In this document: in pieces, positions 1 to 7,189 of the stretch
Numbering within the stretch: the stretch's first letter is position 1
Layout: each line of letters begins with the position of its first letter
Source: Klebsiella michiganensis
GTDB taxonomy: Bacteria; Pseudomonadota; Gammaproteobacteria; Enterobacterales; Enterobacteriaceae
Reading direction: 5' to 3'
Assembly: GCF_002925905.1 (NCBI RefSeq)
Contig: NZ_PRDB01000001.1
Location: 806,001 to 870,000 of the forward strand
DNA: 64,000 nucleotides
Notes under the pieces: model-generated
What the model was told of the DNA's origin: nothing
Database searches by the model: none
Seen by the model: only the letters and a program-made list of their open reading frames with translations
Translations under genes and position numbers: made by a program

Positions 1-194
1 GCCGGCGTATCTGACCACGCCGGAAAGGCTTTGCGCGCCGCGGCAACGGCATCCAGCACTTCTTGCTCGGTGCAGCAGGGGGCCTGAGCCATGACTTCCC
101 CGGTACTTGGGTTATAGACGTCCATATAGCGTTCGGTCTGCGATACGCGCCATTGACCATCAACGAAATATTTCAGCCTTGGTACAGTAGTCAT
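1..194 (-). CDS. CoA-acylating methylmalonate-semialdehyde dehydrogenase, N-terminal part (cut by window edge)
   Basis: The 5' end of an aldehyde dehydrogenase gene runs off the left edge; 64 codons are visible. The N-terminus (MTTVPRLKYFVDGQW) and the NPSTGEVMAQ stretch are typical of the MmsA/IolA family, which oxidises malonate- or methylmalonate-semialdehyde to acetyl- or propionyl-CoA with NAD and CoA. The ATG at 194 follows a GGAG ribosome site 6 bases upstream. It is a paralogue of the full-length IolA at 46331-47836, not a copy: the N-termini differ at most positions. An IolR-like palindrome lies about 270 bases upstream (460-475), so a link to the inositol regulon is possible. The catalytic Cys is outside the window, so activity cannot be judged. 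Confidence 0.85.
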   Translation of the reverse strand, partial: MTTVPRLKYFVDGQWRVSQTERYMDVYNPSTGEVMAQAPCCTEQEVLDAVAAARKAFPAWSDTP

Positions 195-830
195 ATTTTT
201 CTCCATGATGATAGCTGTCGACTCTCTAAAATCTGGCTCCGGTCGGCGGCAAATAACCGACCGCCGGGTTAGCCCCTCTCGTGAAAAGTGAATTCCTGCT
301 TCTTGCCGGACGATGGCCTCCGCTGGGCGATTCACCTGCGGCGGTGCGGATGATTTTGTCGACTTTCTGCTGAGGAAAGCCTGCAGACGCCAGGTTTTAA
401 TGAACAGAACTCACTGGCCAAAAATACGCGCACGCACCGTTTCGGTTCTTGTACTTTAATGAAATTTATTTTTCATTATAATAATGTATGAAATAACAAA
501 ACCGTTTTGAGAGGTGGATCAAAGATAAGCAAATTGCTGATAAAGTCAGCGCCCTAAAGGCAGGGTTATATTGTTTTATTTAATAAAGTTAACAGGTTGT
601 GTTGATGGCATTGGCGTTGATGGCGAGGGGAGATTGCCAGCCGGATTGCAATGGAACGGCTTTCTTGTGAAATAAAAGTTAAATATAAGCGCGAAATCGA
701 ATGAAAATGAAAAATTAAAACCGATTTAAATGCAGGGAAAATTCGAATTGACCATTGTCCATGGCATTGCGTTCGAGGGAGTGGGTCGCCCGGATCGGGC
801 AACAGCCGTAATCCGGGGAGTCATACAGAA
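195..830. other. 636-bp intergenic region
   Basis: This stretch lies between the dehydrogenase gene and yjgA, both on the minus strand. It should hold the dehydrogenase promoter, and it carries the TGAAAT-TTAT-TTTTCA palindrome at 460-475 inside an AT-rich block (roughly 455-500). Short open frames here (for example 566-802 minus) show no recognisable protein. I see no RNA gene and no clear terminator for yjgA. Confidence 0.6.
460..475. promoter_or_regulatory. putative IolR/RpiR-type operator
   Basis: TGAAAT-TTAT-TTTTCA is an inverted repeat with a 4-base spacer and one mismatch. The same layout occurs upstream of iolA (46231-46246) and iolC (52349-52364). It lies upstream of the left-edge semialdehyde dehydrogenase gene. 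Its role as an IolR site is inferred from recurrence alone. Confidence 0.4.
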
Positions 831-1382
831 TTAGCCTTCGCTTTCGGCCAGTTCGCGCAGGTACTGGAAGATAAGACGCGCGGACTTCGGCGGCTTGTTG
901 CCTTCTTTCTCTTTTTTGGCGTTGCGGATCAGCGAACGCAACTGCTGACGATCGGCATCTGGCCACAGGTTCAGCACTTCAGCCACGGCATCATCACCAT
1001 TATCAATCAGACGATCGCGGATCTGCTCAAGCTTATGGAACAGCGCAACCTGCTGGTTGTGGCGGTTCTTCAGCTTGTCCAGCGCCTGACGAATCGGCTC
1101 GACGTCGCGGCTGCGCAGCATTTTACCAATCAGCTGCATCTGGCGGCGGCGGCCTTCTTTCTTGATACGCTGGGCGAGTTCAATCGCGTCGCGCAGGTCG
1201 GTATCCAGCGGGATTTTATCGAGCGCGTTTTTACCCAGCTCGACCATTTCCGCGCCAAGACGCTTCAGTTCTTCGGCGTCACGCTTAATTTCACTTTTAC
1301 TGACCCAGATAATTTCATCGTCTTCATCTTCGACGTCATCACCAGGGACGTCGTCGAGCCAGTCTTCGGGCTGCTTTGTCAT
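831..1382 (-). CDS. darP: YjgA / DarP, ribosome-associated 50S maturation factor
   Basis: 183 aa, the usual length. It is almost identical to the E. coli YjgA protein: acidic N-terminus ([16 protein letters not shown]), then a helical, highly charged body ending in LRELAESEG. YjgA/DarP binds late 50S ribosomal precursors and helps 23S rRNA maturation near the peptidyl transferase centre (established for E. coli). I start it at the ATG at 1382, not the upstream in-frame codon at 1430, because this matches the conserved N-terminus. It is divergent from pmbA, with 94 bases between the starts, as in E. coli. Confidence 0.95.
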   Translation of the reverse strand: MTKQPEDWLDDVPGDDVEDEDDEIIWVSKSEIKRDAEELKRLGAEMVELGKNALDKIPLDTDLRDAIELAQRIKKEGRRRQMQLIGKMLRSRDVEPIRQALDKLKNRHNQQVALFHKLEQIRDRLIDNGDDAVAEVLNLWPDADRQQLRSLIRNAKKEKEGNKPPKSARLIFQYLRELAESEG

Positions 1383-1476
1383 CTCAGGCTCCTTAAAAAA
1401 GAGACTAATGTTACCAGTTAAGGCGCGCACTGAAAAACGGTTCTCTGTTAGACTTCAGTTAACTCCTTCTTACATT

Positions 1477-2829
1477 ATGGCATTAGCGATGAAAGTCATC
1501 TCTCAAGTTGCACAACAGCGTAAGACGCTGGAAGAGGCCGTGACCACGGCGCTGGAACTGGCGGCAGGCAAATCCGACGGCGCGGAAGTCTCCGTCAGTA
1601 AAACTACCGGTATCGGCGTGAGCACCCGCTACGGCGAAGTGGAGAACGTAGAATTCAACAGCGATGGTGCTCTCGGCATCACCGTTTATCACCAGAATCG
1701 CAAAGGCAGCGCGTCTTCGACCGATCTCAGCCCGCAGGCTATTGCCCGCACGGTGCAGGCGGCGCTGGATATCGCCCGCTATACCTCGCCGGACCCGTGC
1801 GCGGGCGTGGCGGATAAAGAACTGCTGGCTTTTGAAGCCCCGGATCTTGACCTGTTCCATCCGGCGGAAGTTTCCCCGGATGAAGCCATCGAGCTGGCCT
1901 CCCGCGCTGAACAGGCGGCGCTAAAAGCCGATAAACGCATCAGCAATACCGAAGGCGGCAGCTTTAACAGCCACTACGGCATTAAAGTGTTCGGCAACAG
2001 CCACGGCATGCTGCAGAGCTACTGCTCTACCCGCCACTCGCTCTCCAGCTGCGTGATTGCCGAAGAGAATGGCGATATGGAGCGCGATTACGCTTACACC
2101 ATCGGACGGGCGATAGACGACCTGCAATCGCCGGAGTGGGTTGGCGAAGAGTGCGCCCGCCGCACCCTGTCGCGCCTGGCCCCGCGTAAGCTATCGACGA
2201 TGAAAGCGCCGGTGATTTTCGCCAACGAAGTCGCTACCGGTCTGTTTGGCCATCTGGTCGGGGCGATCGCCGGCGGTTCGGTTTACCGTAAATCCACCTT
2301 CCTGCTTGATGCGCTGGGTAGCCAGATCCTGCCGGACTGGCTGACCATTGAAGAGCATCCTCACCTGCTGAAAGGTCTGGCTTCGACGCCGTTTGATAGC
2401 GAAGGCGTCCGTACGGAACGCCGGGATATCATTAAAGACGGCGTACTGACCCAGTGGCTGCTGACCAACTACTCGGCGCGCAAGCTGGGATTGAAGAGCA
2501 CTGGCCACGCGGGCGGTATTCATAACTGGCGTATTAACGGCCGCGGCCTGAGTTTTGCAAAGTTGCTTAAAGAGATGGGGACCGGTCTTGTCGTCACGGA
2601 ACTGATGGGGCAGGGTGTAAGCGGCGTCACCGGCGACTACTCACGCGGCGCATCCGGCTTCTGGGTAGAAAACGGCGAAATTCAGTATCCGGTCAGTGAG
2701 ATAACCATTGCAGGAAATCTGAAAGATATGTGGCGTAATATCGTGACCATCGGCGACGATATCGAAACGCGCAGCAACATTCAGTGCGGTTCCGTACTGC
2801 TGCCGGAGATGAAGATCGCCGGGCAATAA
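1477..2829 (+). CDS. pmbA: PmbA/TldE, metalloprotease subunit
   Basis: 450 aa, beginning [11 protein letters not shown], as in E. coli PmbA (TldE). With TldD it forms the heterodimeric TldD/E protease that processes modified peptides such as microcin B17 and degrades the CcdA antitoxin; in TldD/E the zinc site is in TldD. The family stretches around [17 protein letters not shown] and the C-terminal [16 protein letters not shown] are intact. The open frame continues upstream to 1162, but that part overlaps yjgA on the other strand and is not conserved; the ATG at 1477 fits the family (1489 is a possible alternative). cybC follows after 36 bases. Confidence 0.95.
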   Translation: MALAMKVISQVAQQRKTLEEAVTTALELAAGKSDGAEVSVSKTTGIGVSTRYGEVENVEFNSDGALGITVYHQNRKGSASSTDLSPQAIARTVQAALDIARYTSPDPCAGVADKELLAFEAPDLDLFHPAEVSPDEAIELASRAEQAALKADKRISNTEGGSFNSHYGIKVFGNSHGMLQSYCSTRHSLSSCVIAEENGDMERDYAYTIGRAIDDLQSPEWVGEECARRTLSRLAPRKLSTMKAPVIFANEVATGLFGHLVGAIAGGSVYRKSTFLLDALGSQILPDWLTIEEHPHLLKGLASTPFDSEGVRTERRDIIKDGVLTQWLLTNYSARKLGLKSTGHAGGIHNWRINGRGLSFAKLLKEMGTGLVVTELMGQGVSGVTGDYSRGASGFWVENGEIQYPVSEITIAGNLKDMWRNIVTIGDDIETRSNIQCGSVLLPEMKIAGQ

Positions 2830-2865
2830 CACTTGTGTGCTTAATAATAAAAAAGGAAGTGAGCA

Positions 2866-3252
2866 ATGCGTAAAAAACTGTTAGCGATGCTGGCCGTATC
2901 GGCTTTTGCGCTTGGTTCGGCATCGGCTTTCGCCGATCTGGGCGAAGATATGGATACCCTTGCTGAGAACCTGCAAGTGGTGCAGAAAACTTCAGATGCC
3001 GGCGAGCTGAAAGCGGCGCTGAATAAGATGCGCACAGCGGCGGCTGACGCTCAGAAAGAGACGCCGCCGAAGCTGGAAGGTAAAGCGGCGGACAGCGCGG
3101 AAATGAAAGACTATCGTCACGGTTTCGATGTGCTGATCGGCCAGATTGACGGCGCGCTGAAGCTGGCTGATGAAGGCAAAGTCAAAGAAGCCCAGGCCGC
3201 AGCGGAAGAGTTTAAAACCACCCGCAATACATACCATAAGAAGTACCGTTAA
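2866..3252 (+). CDS. cybC: soluble cytochrome b562
   Basis: 128 aa. A Sec signal peptide of about 22 residues ends in SASAFA and precedes the mature start ADLGEDM. The mature protein is a periplasmic four-helix bundle binding one non-covalent heme b. The axial ligands of the family are visible: Met7 of the mature chain (ADLGEDM) and a His close to the C-terminus (NTYHKKYR). No CXXCH motif is present, consistent with b-type heme. The gene is intact. It sits 36 bases after pmbA and has a good GGAAG ribosome site. Its physiological electron partner is not known. Confidence 0.95.
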   Translation: MRKKLLAMLAVSAFALGSASAFADLGEDMDTLAENLQVVQKTSDAGELKAALNKMRTAAADAQKETPPKLEGKAADSAEMKDYRHGFDVLIGQIDGALKLADEGKVKEAQAAAEEFKTTRNTYHKKYR

Positions 3253-3260
3253 TTTCTCTT

Positions 3261-3292
3261 TGTGGGGAGGCGTCAGCCGATGCCTCCCACAT
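3261..3292 (+). terminator. hairpin after cybC
   Basis: An inverted repeat (GGGAGGC / GCCTCCC, extended by TGTG / CACA) lies 9 bases after the cybC stop. The T-run is weak, so termination is likely but not certain. Confidence 0.6.
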
Positions 3293-3374
3293 TCTGTTAA
3301 TTCAAAACTCCATCACCGTCACATTTTTCGCTTTTCCTGCATGCCGGTTTTCGCCACCGTGACACCGAGGATCT

Positions 3375-3390
3375 TGTGATGTTCATCACG
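3375..3390. promoter_or_regulatory. putative CRP site 1
   Basis: TGTGA-TGTTCA-TCACG matches the CRP consensus TGTGA-N6-TCACA with one mismatch. It is the most distal of three such sites upstream of the SFCGS/DUF4310 operon. Confidence 0.6.
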
Positions 3391-3402
3391 AGAATTGGTT
3401 GA

Positions 3403-3418
3403 GGTGAATACATTCACA
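3403..3418. promoter_or_regulatory. putative CRP site 2
   Basis: GGTGA-ATACAT-TCACA matches TGTGA-N6-TCACA with one mismatch. Its centre lies 28 bp downstream of site 1. Confidence 0.55.
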
Positions 3419-3425
3419 ATAACTA

Positions 3426-3441
3426 TGTGAAATAGATCACG
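3426..3441. promoter_or_regulatory. putative CRP site 3
   Basis: TGTGA-AATAGA-TCACG has one mismatch to the CRP consensus. Its centre lies 23 bp downstream of site 2. Three near-consensus sites in 67 bp suggest strong catabolite control. Confidence 0.6.
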
Positions 3442-3454
3442 CCTGCCTTCTTCC

Positions 3455-3474
3455 TTTCCACTTCGAAGTGGAAA
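3455..3474. promoter_or_regulatory. perfect 20-bp palindrome, putative operator of the cluster regulator
   Basis: TTTCCACTTC / GAAGTGGAAA is a perfect inverted repeat without spacer. It lies between CRP site 3 and the first gene of the operon (GTG at 3544). It is not followed by a T-run, so it is unlikely to be a terminator. The HTH-PRD regulator at 10290-12200 is the obvious candidate to bind it; this is inference. Confidence 0.5.
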
Positions 3475-3543
3475 ACAACTCGCTACAAACTCTTTGCCCC
3501 CGGCATTAGTGTTATCCCCAGAGACATCAACGGGGTAATTCAA

Positions 3544-3882
3544 GTGAATAACGGAGCGGTAACACACGTCCCAGAGGAGCAGGCCACGCTAACCGAACAG
3601 CTGGCCGACAAGATGCTGCAGCAGGTTTTCGCACTATTAAGCCGCCGCAACATCGTCCCCAACGACGTTCAGGAGCAAATGCTGACTTCCCACGTTCGGG
3701 CGATGGCCCATCGGTCAATCAGCGGCGAGCCGCTGCCGGAAGTGGATGCCAGCCTGTTCGAAGAGATCTCAGAAGATTCAATGATGCTGGCCCGCGAAGT
3801 GGTCGCGCAGTTCGGCAATCTGCCAGATGAAGAAGCCTGGCTGCTGTCCGTCCACTTCGAAGTCGCGAAAGATAACCTGTAA
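3544..3882 (+). CDS. stand-alone PRD domain protein
   Basis: 112 aa with a single PTS-regulation domain (PRD) and no DNA-binding part. The two PRD histidine positions are visible as His50 (TSHVRAMAHR) and His104 (LLSVHFE). In BglG/LicR/MtlR regulators such histidines are phosphorylated by PTS proteins; here the domain is free-standing, as in the small YhfY-type proteins. It starts at GTG 3544 with a GGGG stretch upstream; the next Met is at codon 25, inside the predicted domain. It is the first gene of the operon, 11 bases before the SFCGS gene. It may sense or relay PTS phosphorylation state to the transporter or regulator; the function is unproven. Confidence 0.8.
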   Translation: MNNGAVTHVPEEQATLTEQLADKMLQQVFALLSRRNIVPNDVQEQMLTSHVRAMAHRSISGEPLPEVDASLFEEISEDSMMLAREVVAQFGNLPDEEAWLLSVHFEVAKDNL

Positions 3883-3893
3883 GGAGCACACAA

Positions 3894-4256
3894 ATGGAAC
3901 AAATCACCGTTGTTATTGGCGATCGCCTGGGTAAAGGACAAAAAGTTGCCGCAGGTGCGGAAAAAGCCGGCGCTCGCGCCGTGGTCGTGCCGGGCGTTGC
4001 CGCGGATATGAAGCTGGGCGACATGATGAAGGCGGAAAACGCCACCTTCGGTATCTCTTTCTGCGGCAGCGGCGGCGCAGGGGCTATCACCGCGCAGAAT
4101 AAGCACGGCTACAAGGCGAAATATGGCATGCGTTCCGTTGATGAAGGCGTCACCGCGATCAACGAAGGCTACAACGTACTGGGCTTCGGCTTTATGGATA
4201 AAGAAGAGCTGGGTGAACGCCTGGTTGAGGCCTGGAAGAAGAAGTACAGCGCGTGA
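3894..4256 (+). CDS. glycine-rich SFCGS family protein (EF_0830/AHA_3911 type)
   Basis: 120 aa, no signal peptide and no membrane segment. The hallmark loop GISFCGSGGAGA places Cys57 in a Gly-rich turn, preceded by a Rossmann-like start (ITVVIGDRLGKGQ). The family is known only as a small, rare protein encoded with DUF4312, DUF4311 and DUF4310; the function is unknown. It resembles YhfU in overall design and in its position beside a YhfT-type membrane protein. A Cys in a glycine loop recalls PTS EIIB phosphocysteine sites, but this is speculation. It has a strong AAGGAG ribosome site, and its stop overlaps the next start by 4 bases, so translation is coupled. Confidence 0.85.
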   Translation: MEQITVVIGDRLGKGQKVAAGAEKAGARAVVVPGVAADMKLGDMMKAENATFGISFCGSGGAGAITAQNKHGYKAKYGMRSVDEGVTAINEGYNVLGFGFMDKEELGERLVEAWKKKYSA

Positions 4257-4558
4257 GCATGAAAGAGCAATTCACCACCACGGTGAGCGTTACCGGCAAA
4301 GGCGAGAGCAAAACGCGCGCTTTTGCCGATGCCCTGAACCATGTCCAGGCGGCGGTGATGAAAACGTCGCCGCACATCTTACTGCGTATTGAACCACAGG
4401 ACGTGGAGGTTGTTCATGCGCGTGAAGCGGTACGGAAAGAGGCCTTTTTATTCTTCTTTTTGCGCCGTGAGCGACGAACCTACAGCGTGGAGCTGAAGGT
4501 CACCGTCACCGTGACCGCCATTAATCTCGATAAAGTGGATTTCGTCACGCAAACCTGA
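4253..4558 (+). CDS. DUF4312 family protein
   Basis: 101 aa, predicted cytoplasmic, with alternating beta strands (EQFTTTVSVTGKGESK, YSVELKVTVTVTAIN) and a basic FFFLRRERR patch. It is the constant partner of the SFCGS protein and the two membrane proteins (EF_0831 type). The function is unknown. The start is taken at GTG 4253, overlapping the upstream stop (GTGA); an ATG two codons later (4259) is equally possible. The gap to the DUF4311 gene is 21 bases. Confidence 0.8.
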   Translation: MSMKEQFTTTVSVTGKGESKTRAFADALNHVQAAVMKTSPHILLRIEPQDVEVVHAREAVRKEAFLFFFLRRERRTYSVELKVTVTVTAINLDKVDFVTQT

Positions 4559-4579
4559 TTTTCACCAAAGGGTCAGACT

Positions 4580-5356
4580 ATGTTCCTGATAATTTTAATA
4601 AAATCGCTCATCATCGGCGGCCTGGTTGGCGTCGGCGTAGGCGCCGGAGCGGCACGCATGTTTCATGCGCCCACCACGCAGGGGATGGGGGCGTTTCGTA
4701 CCTTGGGCGAGCTGAATTCATGTGAAGGCGATCCGGCTTCCCACTTCTCATTTGGCCTGGGCTTCTTCTTCAACGCCTGGGCCTCTTCCGTCGCGGCAGG
4801 CTCCTTCACTCAGGACGTTGACCACCGCATTATCCCCAACTGGGGGGCGGCAGCGTTGATGATTAAAAACCGCAACGTCGGCGAGACGCTGCACGATCCG
4901 AAAAAGATGGCCATCGCCTGCGGCATTATCGGCATGATCGTGGTCGCTTTCCTCAACCTCACCGCCTCTTCTGTACCGGAAGCGCTGCAGGTGACGGCGG
5001 TTAAAGTGCTGGTTCCGGCGGCAAATCTGCTGGTGAATACGGTGATGCCGGTCATCTTCTGGCTGGCGGCGATTGATGCCGGTAAAAAATCGGGCTTCTG
5101 GGCGACGATTTTCGGCGGCGCGGCGCAGCTGATTATGGGTAACGCCGTTCCGGGCCTGGTGCTGGGCATCCTGATCGGGAAAGGCGTTGAAGAGAGCGGC
5201 TGGCACCGCGTCACCAAGGTGATGATGGTGGCGATCGTCGCGCTGTTCGTTCTGAGCGGCTTCTTCCGCGGTTTCGACATGAAGATGATTGAATCCTTCC
5301 ATCTGACCGTGCCGAACTGGCTGGAACTGATCCACAACTCGCTCAGCGGTAAATAA
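4580..5356 (+). CDS. DUF4311 membrane protein, putative transporter subunit
   Basis: 258 aa with about six hydrophobic segments, starting with MFLIILIKSLIIGGLVGVGV at the N-terminus. Glycine-rich helices alternate with loops such as DVDHRIIPNWGA and IDAGKKSG. It belongs to the EF_0832 type family, found only beside DUF4310, DUF4312 and SFCGS proteins, and shows some resemblance in layout to YhfT. It has no ATP-binding, MFS or recognisable PTS EIIC signature that I can see. With DUF4310 it most likely forms a two-subunit inner-membrane carrier. Transport is inferred from topology and from its place in a catabolic operon. Confidence 0.8.
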   Translation: MFLIILIKSLIIGGLVGVGVGAGAARMFHAPTTQGMGAFRTLGELNSCEGDPASHFSFGLGFFFNAWASSVAAGSFTQDVDHRIIPNWGAAALMIKNRNVGETLHDPKKMAIACGIIGMIVVAFLNLTASSVPEALQVTAVKVLVPAANLLVNTVMPVIFWLAAIDAGKKSGFWATIFGGAAQLIMGNAVPGLVLGILIGKGVEESGWHRVTKVMMVAIVALFVLSGFFRGFDMKMIESFHLTVPNWLELIHNSLSGK

Positions 5357-5368
5357 CAGGAGCCTCTC

Positions 5369-6013
5369 ATGGAACAAAATAAAGGTTTTTGGTATGCCGA
5401 CTGGTCGTTCCCGATCTTTGTTGGCCTGCTCTCCGCCGGCGTCTTTGCCGGGACGCATATGTACTACCTCTACGGCATCGGCGCGTTTAACGAAGTCGCC
5501 TTCGTGGCGATGCTGAAAGCGGGAATTGATACAGGGGCCTACGGCGCGGTAGCGGCGTTCGGCGCTAGCTTCTTGTTCGCGCGTATTATCGAAGGCTCGC
5601 TGGTGGGGATTCTGGATATCGGCGGGGCGATTCAGACCGGCGTCGGCTTAGGCGTTCCGGCGCTGCTGCTCGGCGCGGGCTTTGTTTTCCCGGTCGCCAA
5701 CTTTGCCGCCTCGCTGGTCACCGGACTGGTGCTGGGCCTCGCGATTGGCTACATCATCATCCTGGCGCGTAAATTCACCATCAACCAGAGCGATTCCACC
5801 TACGGTGCGGACGTCATGATGGGGGCCGGTAACGCCTCAGGCCGTTTCCTCGGACCGTTGATTATCCTCAGCGCCATGACCGCTTCTATTCCTATCGGCA
5901 TCGGTTCCCTGGCGGGCGCGCTGCTGTTCTACATCTGGCAGAAGCCTATCACCGGCGGCGCGATCCTTGGCGCCATGCTTCTTGGGTCAATCTTCCCGGT
6001 GGCGATTAGTTAA
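5369..6013 (+). CDS. DUF4310 membrane protein, putative transporter subunit
   Basis: 214 aa with about six hydrophobic stretches and very high Gly/Ala content (GILDIGGAIQTGVGLGVPAL, GSLAGALLFYIWQKP). It is the EF_0833-type partner of DUF4311; the genes are 12 bases apart with an AGGAG ribosome site. No known catalytic motif is present. Together with DUF4311 and the two small soluble proteins it makes a four-protein unit of unknown mechanism. A strong GC hairpin follows (6019-6038), separating the transporter genes from the enzyme genes. Confidence 0.8.
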   Translation: MEQNKGFWYADWSFPIFVGLLSAGVFAGTHMYYLYGIGAFNEVAFVAMLKAGIDTGAYGAVAAFGASFLFARIIEGSLVGILDIGGAIQTGVGLGVPALLLGAGFVFPVANFAASLVTGLVLGLAIGYIIILARKFTINQSDSTYGADVMMGAGNASGRFLGPLIILSAMTASIPIGIGSLAGALLFYIWQKPITGGAILGAMLLGSIFPVAIS

Positions 6014-6018
6014 GTCCT

Positions 6019-6038
6019 GCGGGCGCCTCGGCGCCCGC
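6019..6038 (+). other. intercistronic GC hairpin
   Basis: GCGGGCGCC-TC-GGCGCCCGC is a perfect 9-bp stem with a 2-base gap, between the DUF4310 and amidohydrolase genes. No T-run follows, so it is more likely an mRNA stability or processing element than a full terminator. Confidence 0.6.
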
Positions 6039-6055
6039 GTTAACAGGAGAGAGAC

Positions 6056-7189
6056 ATGTTTGATTTACTCCTGCGCCGTGCGCGCCTCGTCGACGATACC
6101 CTGACCGATATCGCCATCCGGGACGGTAAAATCGCGGCGCTTGGCGAGATTAGCGCGCCTGCGCGCAAAACCCTTGAGCTGGACGGTCGCTATTACGTTA
6201 GCGCAGGCTGGATTGACTCTCACGTTCACTGCTATCCGAACTCGCCGATTTACCATGATGAGCCGGACAGCGTGGGGGTTGCTACCGGCGTGACCACCGT
6301 GATTGACGCGGGCAGCACCGGCGCGGACGACGTGGATGATTTCTACCAGCTGACCCGCAAAGCCGCGACCGAAGTTTACGCCCTGCTTAACATCTCCCGC
6401 GTCGGGCTGATTGCCCAGAATGAACTGGCCAATATGGCGAATATCGACGCGGAGGCGGTGAAGCAGGCGGTCAACCGCTACCCGAACTTTATCGTCGGCC
6501 TGAAGGCGCGGATGAGCAGCAGCGTGGTGGGGGAAAACGGCATTACGCCGCTGGCGCGCGCAAAGGCGATTCAGCAGGAAAACGGCGGCCTGCCGCTGAT
6601 GGTGCATATCGGCAACAATCCGCCCGACCTGGATGAGATCGCCGACCTGCTGACCTCCGGCGACATCATTACCCACTGCTACAACGGTAAACCCAATCGT
6701 ATCCTGACGCCGTCCGGCGAGCTGAAAAGCTCGATTTCTCGCGCGCTACAGCGCGGCGTGCGCCTTGATATCGGCCACGGCACCGCCAGCTTCAGCTTCG
6801 AGGTGGCGCGGCGGGCGATTGCTATGGGCATTCTGCCGCACACCATCAGCTCCGATATTTACTGCCGCAACCGTATCGACGGCCCGGTGCGATCGCTGGC
6901 GCTGGTGATGTCGAAATTCCTCGCCATTGGCATGTCACTGCCGCAGGTCATTGACTGCGTGACCGCCAACGCCGCTGAAGGCCTGCGTCTTAGCCACAAA
7001 GGGCGGCTGGAAGTGGGTTACGACGCCGACCTGACGCTGTTTACCCTCGCGCAGACGCCAACGGTGCTGGTGGATGCGGAAAAAGAGAGCCTTCAGACCG
7101 ACAAGATTCTGCTGCCGCTTGCCGCCGTTCGCGCGGGCAAGGGCTATCTGACCGAACAAGGGAGCGCGGAAAATGCCTTCGATTTTTGA
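6056..7189 (+). CDS. amidohydrolase/deacetylase family metallohydrolase (EF_0837 type)
   Basis: 377 aa, amidohydrolase superfamily TIM barrel. Visible metal-site elements: the HxH pair in DSHVHC, a likely carboxylated Lys in GLKARMS, His in MVHIGN and THCYNG, and the catalytic Asp in SSDIYC. Relatives include the structurally solved E. faecalis EF_0837 and Agrobacterium Atu3266, for which hydrolysis of an O-acetylated 2-hydroxy acid was reported; the natural substrate is unclear. In this operon, directly before a PLP ammonia-lyase and overlapping its start by 17 bases, removing an acyl group from an amino- or hydroxy-acid intermediate is a reasonable job. The protein is cytoplasmic (no signal peptide). 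Confidence 0.85.
   Translation: MFDLLLRRARLVDDTLTDIAIRDGKIAALGEISAPARKTLELDGRYYVSAGWIDSHVHCYPNSPIYHDEPDSVGVATGVTTVIDAGSTGADDVDDFYQLTRKAATEVYALLNISRVGLIAQNELANMANIDAEAVKQAVNRYPNFIVGLKARMSSSVVGENGITPLARAKAIQQENGGLPLMVHIGNNPPDLDEIADLLTSGDIITHCYNGKPNRILTPSGELKSSISRALQRGVRLDIGHGTASFSFEVARRAIAMGILPHTISSDIYCRNRIDGPVRSLALVMSKFLAIGMSLPQVIDCVTANAAEGLRLSHKGRLEVGYDADLTLFTLAQTPTVLVDAEKESLQTDKILLPLAAVRAGKGYLTEQGSAENAFDF

Noticed and set aside
715-966. Minus-strand open frame of 83 codons near yjgA
   Set aside because: It overlaps the conserved yjgA gene in another frame and has no recognisable protein features.
1162-1476. Upstream extension of pmbA
   Set aside because: It overlaps yjgA on the opposite strand, is Ser-rich and lacks similarity to PmbA; the conserved N-terminus starts at 1477.
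3376-3441. FNR sites instead of CRP sites
   Set aside because: The half-sites are TGTGA/TCACA with 6-base spacers, not TTGAT-N4-ATCAA, so CRP fits better.
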